From Anopheles merus (taxonomy: Eukaryota; Arthropoda; Insecta; Diptera; Culicidae), in contig NC_054083.1 of NCBI RefSeq assembly GCF_017562075.2, positions 26,356,058-26,420,057 of the forward strand: a DNA stretch of 64,000 bases, written 5' to 3'. The notes under the pieces were generated by a model. The model worked only from the letters and a program-made list of their open reading frames with translations. It was not told where the DNA came from and searched no databases. The position numbers and the translations under genes were made by a program. Shown here one piece after another: positions 27,334 through 37,434 of the stretch; the stretch's first letter is position 1; the number at the start of each line of letters is the position of its first letter.

Positions 27334-29425
27334 TGTGTGAGTGTGTATAGGGAAGGAAAAAAGGGGACACATTTCTTCTTTGATGAAGCTGCCCGCCTGG
27401 TTAAAACTGGGGGAAAGGTCATTTTCGAGTCGTGCCGTCGAGTTCGGTCGGGCATAACTCGATTTTCCGCCAATGAAGAAGCTCGTTATTGGTACCCTAT
27501 TTTGGGGAATGGAAGCGTATTTTCCTTTCGGGAAAAGTTCGAGTTAAAAAAAATATACAATTTTAAACATATGGATTCATCTAGAAGCTACCATATCACC
27601 GACCGGGCATCAGAGATCAATTCAATTTCAGTTTGTCCAGTGTATCTTTTCCAATATGCAAAAACGGGGGAAAAAAATTGGTGATGCTGATGAACGAAAG
27701 CAACTTTGCTGTGAAAAGGGAAAATCATAAAAAAGGAGTAAGCATCCTTCGAGGTAGCTACTTTGCTGTTTATTATCAGCACATTATTCAAATTTCAATT
27801 TTCCACTCGATGAGTGATTTTTTTCTTCTTCTGTGTGTGTGTGCTTGCGTATCTTTCCACCTTTCTAAAAGGTGTTCGATCGATGACACCCGTGCGGAAG
27901 TAAGGGAAAAGATTGGATAAGTTCGTTCGTCGCTCATTGTGTGTGTGTGTGAAGAAAATAAAAGCGGGATAGGAAACTCATCTCCTGCTCGAAAGGTACG
28001 TTTGGCCTTTGGATGCAACAAAGAAGTGAAGAATATTCCTATTGTAAAAATGAATTTATTACAAACTTTGTTTTTGCTACCATCCTTGCTGTCCTTTTCA
28101 GGGCCAGTTGGATTTTGTTCAGTGTGCTTTTTTGTTCTTTATTGTCTTTTTTTCACCGTTTGTTTTCTTCCTTACCATCTTGGTAGAAGAAATTTCCTTG
28201 TTTCGCAGTTCCCTTGCGTTGTTTTTGCCTCCTCGTTTTGCCGGGACCGGGAAACTCCGAGATGATTTTTTTTGTTTTTGTATGCTCCGTTCTCCATCGT
28301 TTTCTTGTGATGTTAAAAGAAACTGTCATGCGGTTGTATTGCAGTAGCCACGCAGGCTCCCGAGACGTTCGTTTGCCGGCAAGTTCCCGGGATGTGGGAT
28401 GACGTTTATGAGAACCAGGGGACCTGTCAGACTGTGTAGCCGCCACCGCCGGCCGCTTTCCGGGAGCAGATTGTGCGCGCAAAAACAGGGGGCCGCGCTA
28501 TACGCAACGGGGCAGTAGGGAAATGCAAAAAAGGAACGCAAAGCGACCAACAAACAAAAAAAAACACAAACGGTATACAGTTTGATGAAAACAAGGCGGG
28601 CAAATAAAAAAAAAAAGGTGGCAAACCACGGCGGTGGAAAAACACACAGTCACAGTGCGTCCGGGCAAACCGGTGGAAAAAAGAAAGCAAAAGGAAAAAC
28701 TAGGAAAAAAATACACAGAAAGAAAGTTCACGCGCGAATGAGAAAAGTGGCAAAAAATGGAAAATAATATAATTTTACTACCATAAAAGGCGGAAATTGT
28801 AACCGACCAGCGCATGGGAAGGGGAGGGCCAGCCAAGGACACACTGTGAAGAGGGGGGGGGGGGAGGAAAACAACCTTCGAGAACACAGAAGGACACAGC
28901 ATAATGCACGCACTGCCAGCGTGGAAAGAGACACAGCAGACCTGGACCCGAACCCCGAACCCGACGGAAGTAACAGCAGCAGCAGCAGCAGCAGTAGCAG
29001 GTGCAAGGTGAACGAAAACATAACAAATAAAATGGGAGAAAAATGAGAAAACTTTTCCCGCAGTCCAGGGGGCTCCTGCCCCTAGCGTTGATGATTTTCT
29101 GATGCTTCCTTTTTCTCTCTTGTTTTTGCTTGGTTCGCTGTTTTTCTCTATCTTTTGTACCATTTCCGTATCTGTTGTCATTTGATTTCCGTTTCGCTTT
29201 ACATTGAAGCACCTTGCGGGCAGATTTTAATACGAATTGTAATCCCACTCGGCACACTGTGACATGGGCATTTGCTCCGGTGAACCCGGGCAGGTGACGA
29301 AACGGTACTTCCGGATTGTTTTACTACCGATTCTACGTTACCGAATGTGTTTGTAAGTGTACAAAAACGAACACACCCAGTTATAAGCACAAAGATCGCT
29401 TCCACGAACATGGTAATGAAATGTA

Positions 29426-29426
<1 letters not shown>

Positions 29427-29457
<31 letters not shown>
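29427..29457. repeat. (CA)n microsatellite
   Basis: About 31 bp of CA dinucleotide. Confidence 0.9.
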
Positions 29458-29462
<5 letters not shown>

Positions 29463-30158
29463 ACGGGTGAAGAAAAATGGCTATTGGTGTAGAGCACGTA
29501 CTCTGGGTGGTGGGGCGGCGTACACCCAGAGATGAACCCATTTGATTGACGGGTACTTTCGTGGAAAAAGTTAGTTAACTCTCGCCGCCGCCCTTCGGGA
29601 TGCAAGTCATGTTGAAGTTGGCACGTCTTTTCTTCATCTCCTTCTTCTTTCCTCTCGCAGGACAGGTGAAAACCACGTGCAAACCGATGAACTACCATCA
29701 GTGGCTGCACGTGCTGGATGCTGTTGTCGTGTCGCTGACGGGAAGATTTCCTTAGTTTCCGTTTAGTTTTCGGTGTCGATCGATGGGTTTCTCGCCGATC
29801 GGAACACATTCGTGTGTGTTTGTGTGTGTTTACAGTGTTATATGTATGATTAACTTTTTATATTACCACATAAACACTTTTTTAATTTAAAACATATACG
29901 AAAAATTGCATTGCAAGTATTTTTCTAAGTGAAAGTGAGGTGTGTTGAACGAGAGAATAATATTCAGAAAATAATTATTAAAAAAAACTAATTTATTTAA
30001 ATCACACGTTGCTATCATTTATGATGCTATTTGTAAACGAAACCAAAAGTTAGAATGCAATGTTAAAAGCATTCCATGGAGTAAAATGCCAAATAGATAG
30101 GAAAAGAAAAATCCTTCCCAAATATTCGCAGTTCAGTACGGTATTGGTGTATTTGAGA

Positions 30159-30178
30159 AACGCCTAAATGTATGCAAT
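30159..30178 (+). promoter_or_regulatory. Su(Hw)-like motif copy 2
   Basis: AACGCCTAAATGTATGCAAT lies in strongly AT-rich DNA, as is typical around Su(Hw) sites. A partial opposite-strand copy of the core (TGTTGCATAC) follows about 80 bp downstream at 30243-30252, so this may be a paired site. Confidence 0.45.
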
Positions 30179-33100
30179 ATTTTATGTGTAAATCATTTTA
30201 AATTATTTTCACACATTAAAATATGCAAAGAAGCTAACCATGTGTTGCATACATTGAAGTGATTCATGTCGTAATGGGAATATTTGAAAAAGGCTTTTAT
30301 AAGGACGCATTTACATTATGATAAGTGATATTTAGCCTTTTTTACAATGCCAACAGACATCCATTCTACCTAAACGCTCACAAACTTCGTTATTTTTTAT
30401 GTCTTACATTTTTGTTTGAACTTTTTTACTATTTCCATTGTTCATTGTTGGCTCCAATATCTCATATGCCCGCAAAGCAGTTCAAGCTACTTACAAAAAC
30501 AAGCTAATATACGCGTACACACCTGTTTACCTGCCCATTACACATATGTGTCTTCACATTCCAGCTTCAAAGTTGGCAACTTTTACTCCACGTAGCTTCA
30601 CACACACACTGAGACAACCGCTTCTCCCGTTGGTTGGTCGGGTCGCACTGGAATCCAAAACCGAGATGGCATGTTACAGGAAATGATATTACCATACATT
30701 GCACTACGTGACATGACTTTACAACACGGGCCAACACTGTTTGGGCTCGAGTGCGCGCCGCCGTCCACAGGGTATAGGAGTCAGCGGGAGTCTATTACAT
30801 CGCCACGTCCCCATCGTCATGGTGGTGGTCGTTAGCATCTTTGTCGTTTTCTTTACCGGTCCGACGAAGTTATGATGATGTGCTCCAACACGTCAATATT
30901 ACGAAAATGGGACGGAAAGAAGACACACGACATAAAGCATAAAACGCTCTGAGGGAGCGCCAGTTGCTCATATTATTTGCGTCACAGTGAATCGGTCGTT
31001 ACAATCAGTAAAAATTAGAACTGGCCCTACTGCTGGCTACTCCAACCCATCAAGTGCGAAGTTTTATGCGGGTTTAATTTCAGCTCTTAGCAAAAGTCTT
31101 TGCTTTGTTGTGCTTTGTGCGTGGATGTTTTCGGGATGTAAGATATCGCAAAGCGTGTACCGTGCGGGAGGTACCAATGTATTCGAAGAATCAGAGCGTG
31201 TAACTAAACGCGTGCACTTACAAACTCCCCTACAAGCCTGAAAATTGACCCGACGCCAGCACTACAACTTTCGGAGGCTTTTGCACCTACACTTTCGACT
31301 TCGCAAGCTAATCGACTCGAACAACATCTCCAATTTCTCATTCGATTCGACTGAACCTGAAGTGCGCTACGTCCTCCTTTGCGCTTTGTTGAGGTACACC
31401 TGCACCAAAAGCTCTTATATCTACCCTACCCTCCTACACAACCGCTTCACCATCCGGCTGCTTCAATCCGTTGAAGTGACGTTTCTCGTTTCTCAGGCTA
31501 TAAAGCGACCTCCGCCGGTAACATTAGCCTTTCGGGGGCGGGGAGCCTACCGAGGCGCCGGGCACACTGAGTGTCACTTTTTCGGTGCCTGAATTATGAA
31601 TGAATTCATTTCACCTTAATGGAGCTCCTTTTTTCGGACGATCTCCACCAATAGAGCATGACCTCCGACGTGCCGCACGAATCCGTGCGTCCTTCAATTG
31701 CTGCCCTGCGGGACGGTTTCCTTGCGCGCTCCGTTTCACCCTACACGACTGGGGACACGTTAATGGAAGCGAGATGCTTTTAATTTGATAAAATACACAA
31801 CATCTTTCCCTCGCCTCGGTCGCTCGGTCGCCGCCTAGAGCACAACCCCATCGCAGGATGGTGGTTGGTCTTTCGGGAAGAGCGCAAACGCGCTTCGTTC
31901 GGTCTATCTATCGGCACTAGCTGTAGTGATTCCGCCAGCTCTACCGACACCCACTTCATTCACCCTGCTTAATTTTCTCCCCCCTTCCTCTTCTTCCTCC
32001 CCAGAGGAAATGGAAGAAATCGAGAGAAAAATATAAAAAAGCCGGACAAGAAATCGTACCCTAGATCATAAATCATTAACGTTGATTTATTCTTCCTTTG
32101 ACGTCCGTTTGCCGGTGGGGGCGGGAGGCGTTGGATGGAAAGGCAACATAGATTTCCCATTCGGCACGGGGTTTCAGAGAAGCTTTCACAGCACAGCCAA
32201 ACGCCGGCAAAGAAAGGTCCCTTGGGGAGCAGGGAGCATTATTTTCGTCCGAGCTTGCTTCTCGTCCAAGAGGACAAATTATGTTCGCTTTACTAGTGGA
32301 CACCGAAAAACTCTGTCAAACGTATGTTGGCGATTTAGTTTTGATTTGATGTGCTTTTTTGCTGTTCTTTGCTGTCAATAGATGTCGAGAGGGGATGCTG
32401 TGGGAAGGTATGTTATGAGTGTGTGTGAGTGTGCGGGTGAAGTGGTTGAGATAGATTTTGGAATGATTAATGAATGCATTCTAGAGGCGGATCGGATGAG
32501 GTGGAAATGGATTCGAATTGAGTGAAAATGTGTCACAGTTTGTTATGTTTCTAGGTTGATGATTGTTTTTGTCGTTATTTTGATGACTTATTTAAAAAAA
32601 TATGCTTAAAGCTTCGACATATTATCTAATTTCTCCAAAGGCAACGCTCAAACATTCTGCAAAATTCTACACCAATTTCTTCATCCGAGGAAGAAAGGAA
32701 CTAATTTTGCTCGCCTTTAGCAAGACATTGGAGTCCAATTTTAGGTCCAAAATTAAGCAACTATCATTCCAACCCGACATGCCGAAACCAGTCAAGTTTT
32801 ACGAGTAAACCTTCTCCCTTTTTTGCATCACCAAAAATCCCTTCACGTACAGCAGCCTCCTCCGAAATGACAATTGGCATTTTACGGGTTTTGTGGCGTG
32901 TTTGGGGAGGGAACGAGAATCAGCAACACGATTCAACCATCAGGATTTTTAAATACAGTTATTTTCCTTCTCAGGCACGTCCACCGATGCCTTTTTGCTT
33001 GGGTTTTTTTTTCATTTCGCTTTTGTCCAGCGAGAAGCGAGACGATTCTTTTGACTGGTTGGTTAAATAAAAATCCTTCCACCCCTGCGTTGGCACCTTT

Positions 33101-33339
33101 TATTGGACAGCGAAGAAAAAAAAACACCCTACACCCCGAACTCACTCTTTCACCATGTTAGCAGGGGCGGTCATCTACTCCCTTGGAGTGAGCATGGAAA
33201 AACGAGTTAAAAAAAAGAACACAAACCCAATGCAATTACGTTCGGTGCTGTTCGCCATATCTTGATAGTGTCGTTGCCCCGAGACCGCTCTCACTACTAC
33301 ACCTCACGCATTGCGTAGAACACGCTCTCTCTCTTCGCA

Positions 33340-34422
33340 ATGGATTGTGCCATCTGCTCTTCTACCATCACCAAGGACCCGGTTCTCTGCTGTGGAAATT
33401 TGCCTTATTCGAAATGCAAGGCTGCGTTTCATCCAGAATGCATTAAAATTGCTGCAGCTTGTGTCAAAGAGGTGGCCCGCAATCGTGGCCTTTGCTGGAT
33501 GTGTGAAAAGTGTCGTGAATCTAGAGCCGACTTCGTTTCTTTTATTTCTGGTTTGATGAGCGATCTGAAAAATGAGATGAGAAATGAACTGTTTCATGAG
33601 CTAGATAAACGGTTCACTCACTTGCCTTCATCCAAATTACCATCCACTAAACCTACAAATACAGCTACAAGTGCACCAAAGCAAACTGGTATCCCCACTA
33701 CAAGTTTATTATCCGTTAACGCATACCACACTGATCCTGACAATATAGAGTCATCCACGCCTGAATCCGTTAAACTAGACACTATTTCACGCACACACCC
33801 ATCAGAGCGTACCGAAACGTCGATCACTGAATTCTCTCACCCAGCTCTTCACATTGGCACTTCTAACGATTTAACCATGAACAGCGCTATACAGTTTATA
33901 CCAGCACCAGAACCAAAAACATGGATTTTTATTACGAGAGTTGCACCAAAAGTTACCGAAGAAAGCATGAAAACATTTATTCAAGGGAGATTGAATTGCA
34001 CTAACTGTTCCGTGAAACGTATTTTGCCCAACGGCCGCGATCCAAACGCTCTCACATACATATCATTTAAAGTTGGTGTCCCTTCTGAACTAAAAGAGAT
34101 CGCGCTCTCTCCCACGACTTGGCCGTGTGGTTTTGTTTACAGAGAGTTTAACTTTCGCCCACGCGCTCCCAAAATATCCACACCATATTCGGGATTCACC
34201 TTACCTGCACCGCTTTATACTCAATCAGCTGTTCGGGAACCTGCGAAAACAAACACTACTCACCAGGACATGAATCTCACCAACACTATCACATCACCAC
34301 AGCCGTCTACTTCTTACTCGATCTCTACCGCGGTTATACAAACAAACGCTGCATCAACAACAGAACCGCAAATAAATATTGCTGGCAACTCTTCCGGATC
34401 ACCTTTTTTACACAAACAATAA
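33340..34422 (+). CDS. Retrotransposon ORF1 protein (PHD finger plus RRM-like domain)
   Basis: A 360-residue nucleic-acid-binding chaperone-type protein, expected to coat the element RNA in the ribonucleoprotein particle. Residues 3-58 carry a C4HC3 PHD-type finger: Cys3, Cys6, Cys17/18, Cys26, His31, Cys34, Cys55 and Cys58. A Ser/Thr/Pro-rich linker follows (about 85-190). Residues 195-271 form the RRM-like module of PHD-type ORF1 proteins, opening with WIFITRVAP and closing with the WPCGF...REF signature. The C-terminal 80 residues are low-complexity Thr/Ser/Pro. The start is the first ATG after a pyrimidine-rich leader. The ORF2 frame is open from 34152, so the two frames overlap by about 270 nt. 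The last codons read CCT TTT TTA CAC AAA CAA TAA and include a slippery heptamer. Confidence 0.85.
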   Translation: MDCAICSSTITKDPVLCCGNLPYSKCKAAFHPECIKIAAACVKEVARNRGLCWMCEKCRESRADFVSFISGLMSDLKNEMRNELFHELDKRFTHLPSSKLPSTKPTNTATSAPKQTGIPTTSLLSVNAYHTDPDNIESSTPESVKLDTISRTHPSERTETSITEFSHPALHIGTSNDLTMNSAIQFIPAPEPKTWIFITRVAPKVTEESMKTFIQGRLNCTNCSVKRILPNGRDPNALTYISFKVGVPSELKEIALSPTTWPCGFVYREFNFRPRAPKISTPYSGFTLPAPLYTQSAVREPAKTNTTHQDMNLTNTITSPQPSTSYSISTAVIQTNAASTTEPQINIAGNSSGSPFLHKQ

Positions 34423-34440
34423 CGTGTCCGCGCCGACACG
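34404..34440 (+). promoter_or_regulatory. Candidate -1 ribosomal frameshift signal
   Basis: T TTT TTA at 34404-34410 is in the correct phase of ORF1 (TTT in the P site, TTA in the A site). It is a canonical heptamer for -1 slippage. The ORF1 stop TAA follows 9 nt later (34420-34422). Twelve nt after the heptamer, CGTGTC (34423-34428) can pair with GACACG (34435-34440) around a 6-nt loop. Slipping by -1 enters the frame encoding the endonuclease, which has no ATG before position 35178. The 12-nt spacer is longer than the usual 5-9 nt, and no pseudoknot partner was evident. Translation coupling by reinitiation is the main alternative. Confidence 0.6.
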
Positions 34441-37310
34441 ATGTATCACTAAAGGATCCTTTCTACATTTTCTATCAAAATGCTAGAGGTTTACGCACAA
34501 AAAATACCGAATGCTTTACCAGTACAGCTATTTCCGAGTGGGATGTGATCGTTCTCACCGAAACCTGGCTCACCGATAGTTACCCATCTTCTCTATTGTT
34601 TGACAGCCACCGCTACAATACCTTCCGATTGGATCGCTCTGCCATAAATAGTGATAAATGTATTGGTGGAGGAGTTCTCATTGCCACGAATATCAAATAT
34701 GCGGCTTCGCTGTGCACTACTAATACATCATCAATTGAGTGTCTTTGGGTGCGTGTAAAAGTTTTGGATGTTTCCCTAGTCATCGGCTCATTCTACCTCC
34801 CTCCTGACCAAGCTGCCAACCCCGATGTTATAAATACTTTCTGTACTACACTACATGAAACTAAGGAAAAATATAAAGACGATCATTTGATTATTTTCGG
34901 TGATTTTAATCAACCCTATCTTAAATGGATTACTCTGAACGATTTTCCTTCGCTTGACTTCAGCAACTCCCGAATACATCCTACCTGCCAAATTCTCCTC
35001 GATGAAATTAATTTGGCCGGCCTTCAGCAAGTTAATTCAATCACCAACTGCAACAATACTATACTTGATTTAATTTTTGCGGATGACCAGACCGTTGAAC
35101 GATTGAGCCCATTAGAACTGAGTTTTGAATCCATAGTTGAACCTGATCCACATCACCCTGCTCTACTTACCTGCTTCATGGTTCCACAACAGAATTTGTC
35201 GTCTTCTGAGTCCCCAGAACGGAGAGATTTGAACTTTAGACGTACGAAATTTGATGAATTAACAATAGCGCTAACTCAAACCAATTGGGAATTATTGAAG
35301 TCTAACCACGATATCAACGATAGCGTATTAAGCTTCACAAATCATCTAAATGGATTATTCGAACAGTTTGTTCCCTGCTTTAATCCTCCATCGAAACCAC
35401 CGTGGGCTAATAATGCACTACGCGCCGCCAAACGCCGGAGATCTAATGCCCAACAAAAACTGCGCAGTCTTCGAAACAGCACCAACCAAGCAAACTTTGC
35501 TCGCGCTGCTCGGATTTACAAACAGTTAAACCGTTTTGCGTATGCTGACTACGTTAGAAAGATCGAATTCAGATTCAAAAAGGATCCACTAGCATTCTGG
35601 AAATTCATACGGAATAAGAAATCCTGCGACCGTCTTCCAGCTGTAATGAACTTCAAGGGAAACATCATTTCGGGTGAAGATGACCTCTGCAAAGGTTTTG
35701 CAGAACACTTTGCTTCCGTGTACACCTGCAATTCTTCGAAACCTCTCAACCTATCTTCAGCACTTTCCGCAATCAACGACGCAGTTGACTTATCCACATC
35801 TACTATCAGTGAAGATGAAGTCGATGCTGCCATATCGCAACTGAAGCTTTCGTATGCCTCTGGGCCGGACAACATTCCCAGTGCAATTCTTATTCACTGT
35901 AAGGCTGCTCTTTTGCCTATTCTGACTCAACTTTTCAACAAATCCTTACAGTCGAAATGCTTCCCGCAAATATGGAAATCTTCTTACATGTTTCCTGTCT
36001 TTAAAAAAGGAGACAAATCTGATATATGTAATTATCGCGGAATCTCTATGTTATGTGCTTGTAGTAAGCTGTTTGAAAAAGTTATGTTCCGCCACATGTC
36101 CTACGCTTTCCTGCCTGTTATATCTGTTATGCAACACGGCTTCATGCCTAAACGTTCGATTGAAACTAACCTGCTTCATTTGCTTCAATTTTGCTACTCC
36201 AATATTGACAAGGGCCTCCAGGTTGATGTCATTTATACCGACTTCTGCGCTGCATTTGACAAGGTCAACCACTACTTATTGCTTGCTAAATTATTAAAAT
36301 ATGGTGTACACTCAAATTTTTTAGCATGGTTAGAAAGCTACCTAATGAACCGTTGCATTAATGTAAAAATTGGAAAAACTTTTTCTGACCCTTTCTGTAA
36401 CTTTTCTGGTGTTCCACAAGGAAGCATATTAGGGCCATTATTATTTATTATATTTATTAACGATATTGTGTTTGCTGTTCCCAACGTCAATGTTTTACTA
36501 TATGCAGACGATCTTAAGATGTTCCTTGCTGTTGAAAATTCAAATCACTGCGAAATACTTCAAGATTCCATAAACCGTTTTTTGACGTGGTGCCATGATA
36601 ACGAAATGTTTGTGAATGTACAAAAATGTAACTGCATTACTTTCTCTAAGAAAAGGATTCCAATAACTTTTAATTACAAAATAGGTCAAGACAGTGTGCC
36701 GCGGTCATCTGTAGCTCGTGATTTAGGAATAATGTTAGACAGTAAACTTATATTTTCGTGCCATTTCCACACAATCGTCTCAAAAGCATTAAATATGTTA
36801 GGTTTTATTCTACGTGCTTCTTCCGACTTTAAAGATCCTTTCTGTCTTAAATCGTTATACTGTGCCCTAGTCCGTCCTTTACTAGAATTTGCTTGCGTTG
36901 TTTGGTGTCCAAACCAAGTGACCTATATAGACATGATAGAAAAAGTTCAGAAAAAGGCGACACGCGCTATGTTTTATCGTCTTCCTTGGTCAAACCAAAT
37001 GCCACGCCCTCCGTACCATGTCAGGTGTCAGTTATTTGGTCTCGAAACTTTAGAACACAGGAGAAAGAATGCTCAATGTATTTTCATGCATAAATTGTTA
37101 AATGGGCTTATTGATGCACCTGAAATTTTAAATCTGATCAGTTTTTCTGCACCTACTAGGGATCTTAGAAGCAGGTCTTTAATCAGGATCCCATTTCGAT
37201 CTTCTGCATTTGGCGCTAACGATCCTTTAATTAAAATGTGTGTCAGCTACAATAGACTTGAATCATCTGCAGATTTTCATATCCCTGTTTCTCACCTTCG
37301 TCAGTTGTAA
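34410..37310 (+). CDS. Retrotransposon ORF2: endonuclease-reverse transcriptase
   Basis: This enzyme nicks target DNA and copies the element RNA by target-primed reverse transcription. The endonuclease starts at about 34461 with YQNARGL, followed by LTETWL, GDFN (34899-34910) and a DPHHPAL block in place of the usual SDH. The reverse transcriptase shows PVFKKGDKSDICNYRGIS, the motif A aspartates at 36240 and 36258 (TDFCAAFD), GVPQGS at 36408 and the catalytic YADD at 36501-36512. A C-terminal LLEFACVVW / LFGLETLEHRRK region follows, with no RNase H. The frame is open from 34152 to the stop at 37308-37310. Its first ATG is at 35178, beyond the whole endonuclease core, so a normal start is impossible. 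I place the start at the -1 slip point inside ORF1; a non-AUG start or reinitiation is the alternative. Confidence 0.85.
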   Translation, partial: TQTITCPRRHDVSLKDPFYIFYQNARGLRTKNTECFTSTAISEWDVIVLTETWLTDSYPSSLLFDSHRYNTFRLDRSAINSDKCIGGGVLIATNIKYAASLCTTNTSSIECLWVRVKVLDVSLVIGSFYLPPDQAANPDVINTFCTTLHETKEKYKDDHLIIFGDFNQPYLKWITLNDFPSLDFSNSRIHPTCQILLDEINLAGLQQVNSITNCNNTILDLIFADDQTVERLSPLELSFESIVEPDPHHPALLTCFMVPQQNLSSSESPERRDLNFRRTKFDELTIALTQTNWELLKSNHDINDSVLSFTNHLNGLFEQFVPCFNPPSKPPWANNALRAAKRRRSNAQQKLRSLRNSTNQANFARAARIYKQLNRFAYADYVRKIEFRFKKDPLAFWKFIRNKKSCDRLPAVMNFKGNIISGEDDLCKGFAEHFASVYTCNSSKPLNLSSALSAINDAVDLSTSTISEDEVDAAISQLKLSYASGPDNIPSAILIHCKAALLPILTQLFNKSLQSKCFPQIWKSSYMFPVFKKGDKSDICNYRGISMLCACSKLFEKVMFRHMSYAFLPVISVMQHGFMPKRSIETNLLHLLQFCYSNIDKGLQVDVIYTDFCAAFDKVNHYLLLAKLLKYGVHSNFLAWLESYLMNRCINVKIGKTFSDPFCNFSGVPQGSILGPLLFIIFINDIVFAVPNVNVLLYADDLKMFLAVENSNHCEILQDSINRFLTWCHDNEMFVNVQKCNCITFSKKRIPITFNYKIGQDSVPRSSVARDLGIMLDSKLIFSCHFHTIVSKALNMLGFILRASSDFKDPFCLKSLYCALVRPLLEFACVVWCPNQVTYIDMIEKVQKKATRAMFYRLPWSNQMPRPPYHVRCQLFGLETLEHRRKNAQCIFMHKLLNGLIDAPEILNLISFSAPTRDLRSRSLIRIPFRSSAFGANDPLIKMCVSYNRLESSADFHIPVSHLRQL

Positions 37311-37391
37311 AGGACTAGCGTTATTTATGTTTAAGTTGTTTACTAATTAAGAATTTGTATCTGTTATTTAGGCCTATTGCCCGATAACGTT

Positions 37392-37395
37392 AATA

Positions 37396-37434
<39 letters not shown>
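37392..37434 (+). repeat. (AAT)n tail of the retrotransposon
   Basis: About 14 AAT/TAA units at the 3' end of the element, forming its terminal tail. Confidence 0.85.

Larger units (their letters stand above)
24894..33239. other. Non-coding region, no gene recognised
   Basis: Contains an imperfect short duplication (the same 18-19 bases at about 25581 and 25612), a GAT run at 25942-25967, long GT and CA tracts, a CAG run near 28976-28997, and an AT-rich block at 29840-30320 carrying one Su(Hw)-like motif. The 227-codon minus-strand frame at 28498-29181 reflects an A-rich plus strand and is not credible as a protein. Confidence 0.55.
33240..37434 (+). mobile_element. Full-length CR1-like non-LTR retrotransposon
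   Basis: About 4.2 kb with the complete autonomous layout: a short 5' untranslated leader, ORF1 with a PHD-type zinc finger, ORF2 with apurinic-type endonuclease and reverse transcriptase, a short 3' untranslated region and an (AAT)n tail at about 37392-37434. There are no LTRs. Both frames are free of stops and frameshifts over about 1.08 and 2.9 kb, which suggests a recent insertion and possible activity. The PHD-type ORF1, the absence of an RNase H domain and the ORF2 C-terminal blocks fit the CR1 clade (T1/Q relatives in Anopheles); Jockey is the alternative. AATTAC occurs at 33234-33239 and again at the tail end (37432-37437) and could be a short target duplication. The exact 5' end is therefore uncertain. 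Confidence 0.85.

Noticed and set aside
28498..29181. 227-codon minus-strand frame with many Phe/Ser/Cys residues
   Set aside because: Arises from A-rich and simple-repeat DNA on the plus strand; no domain, poor codon bias, non-ATG starts.
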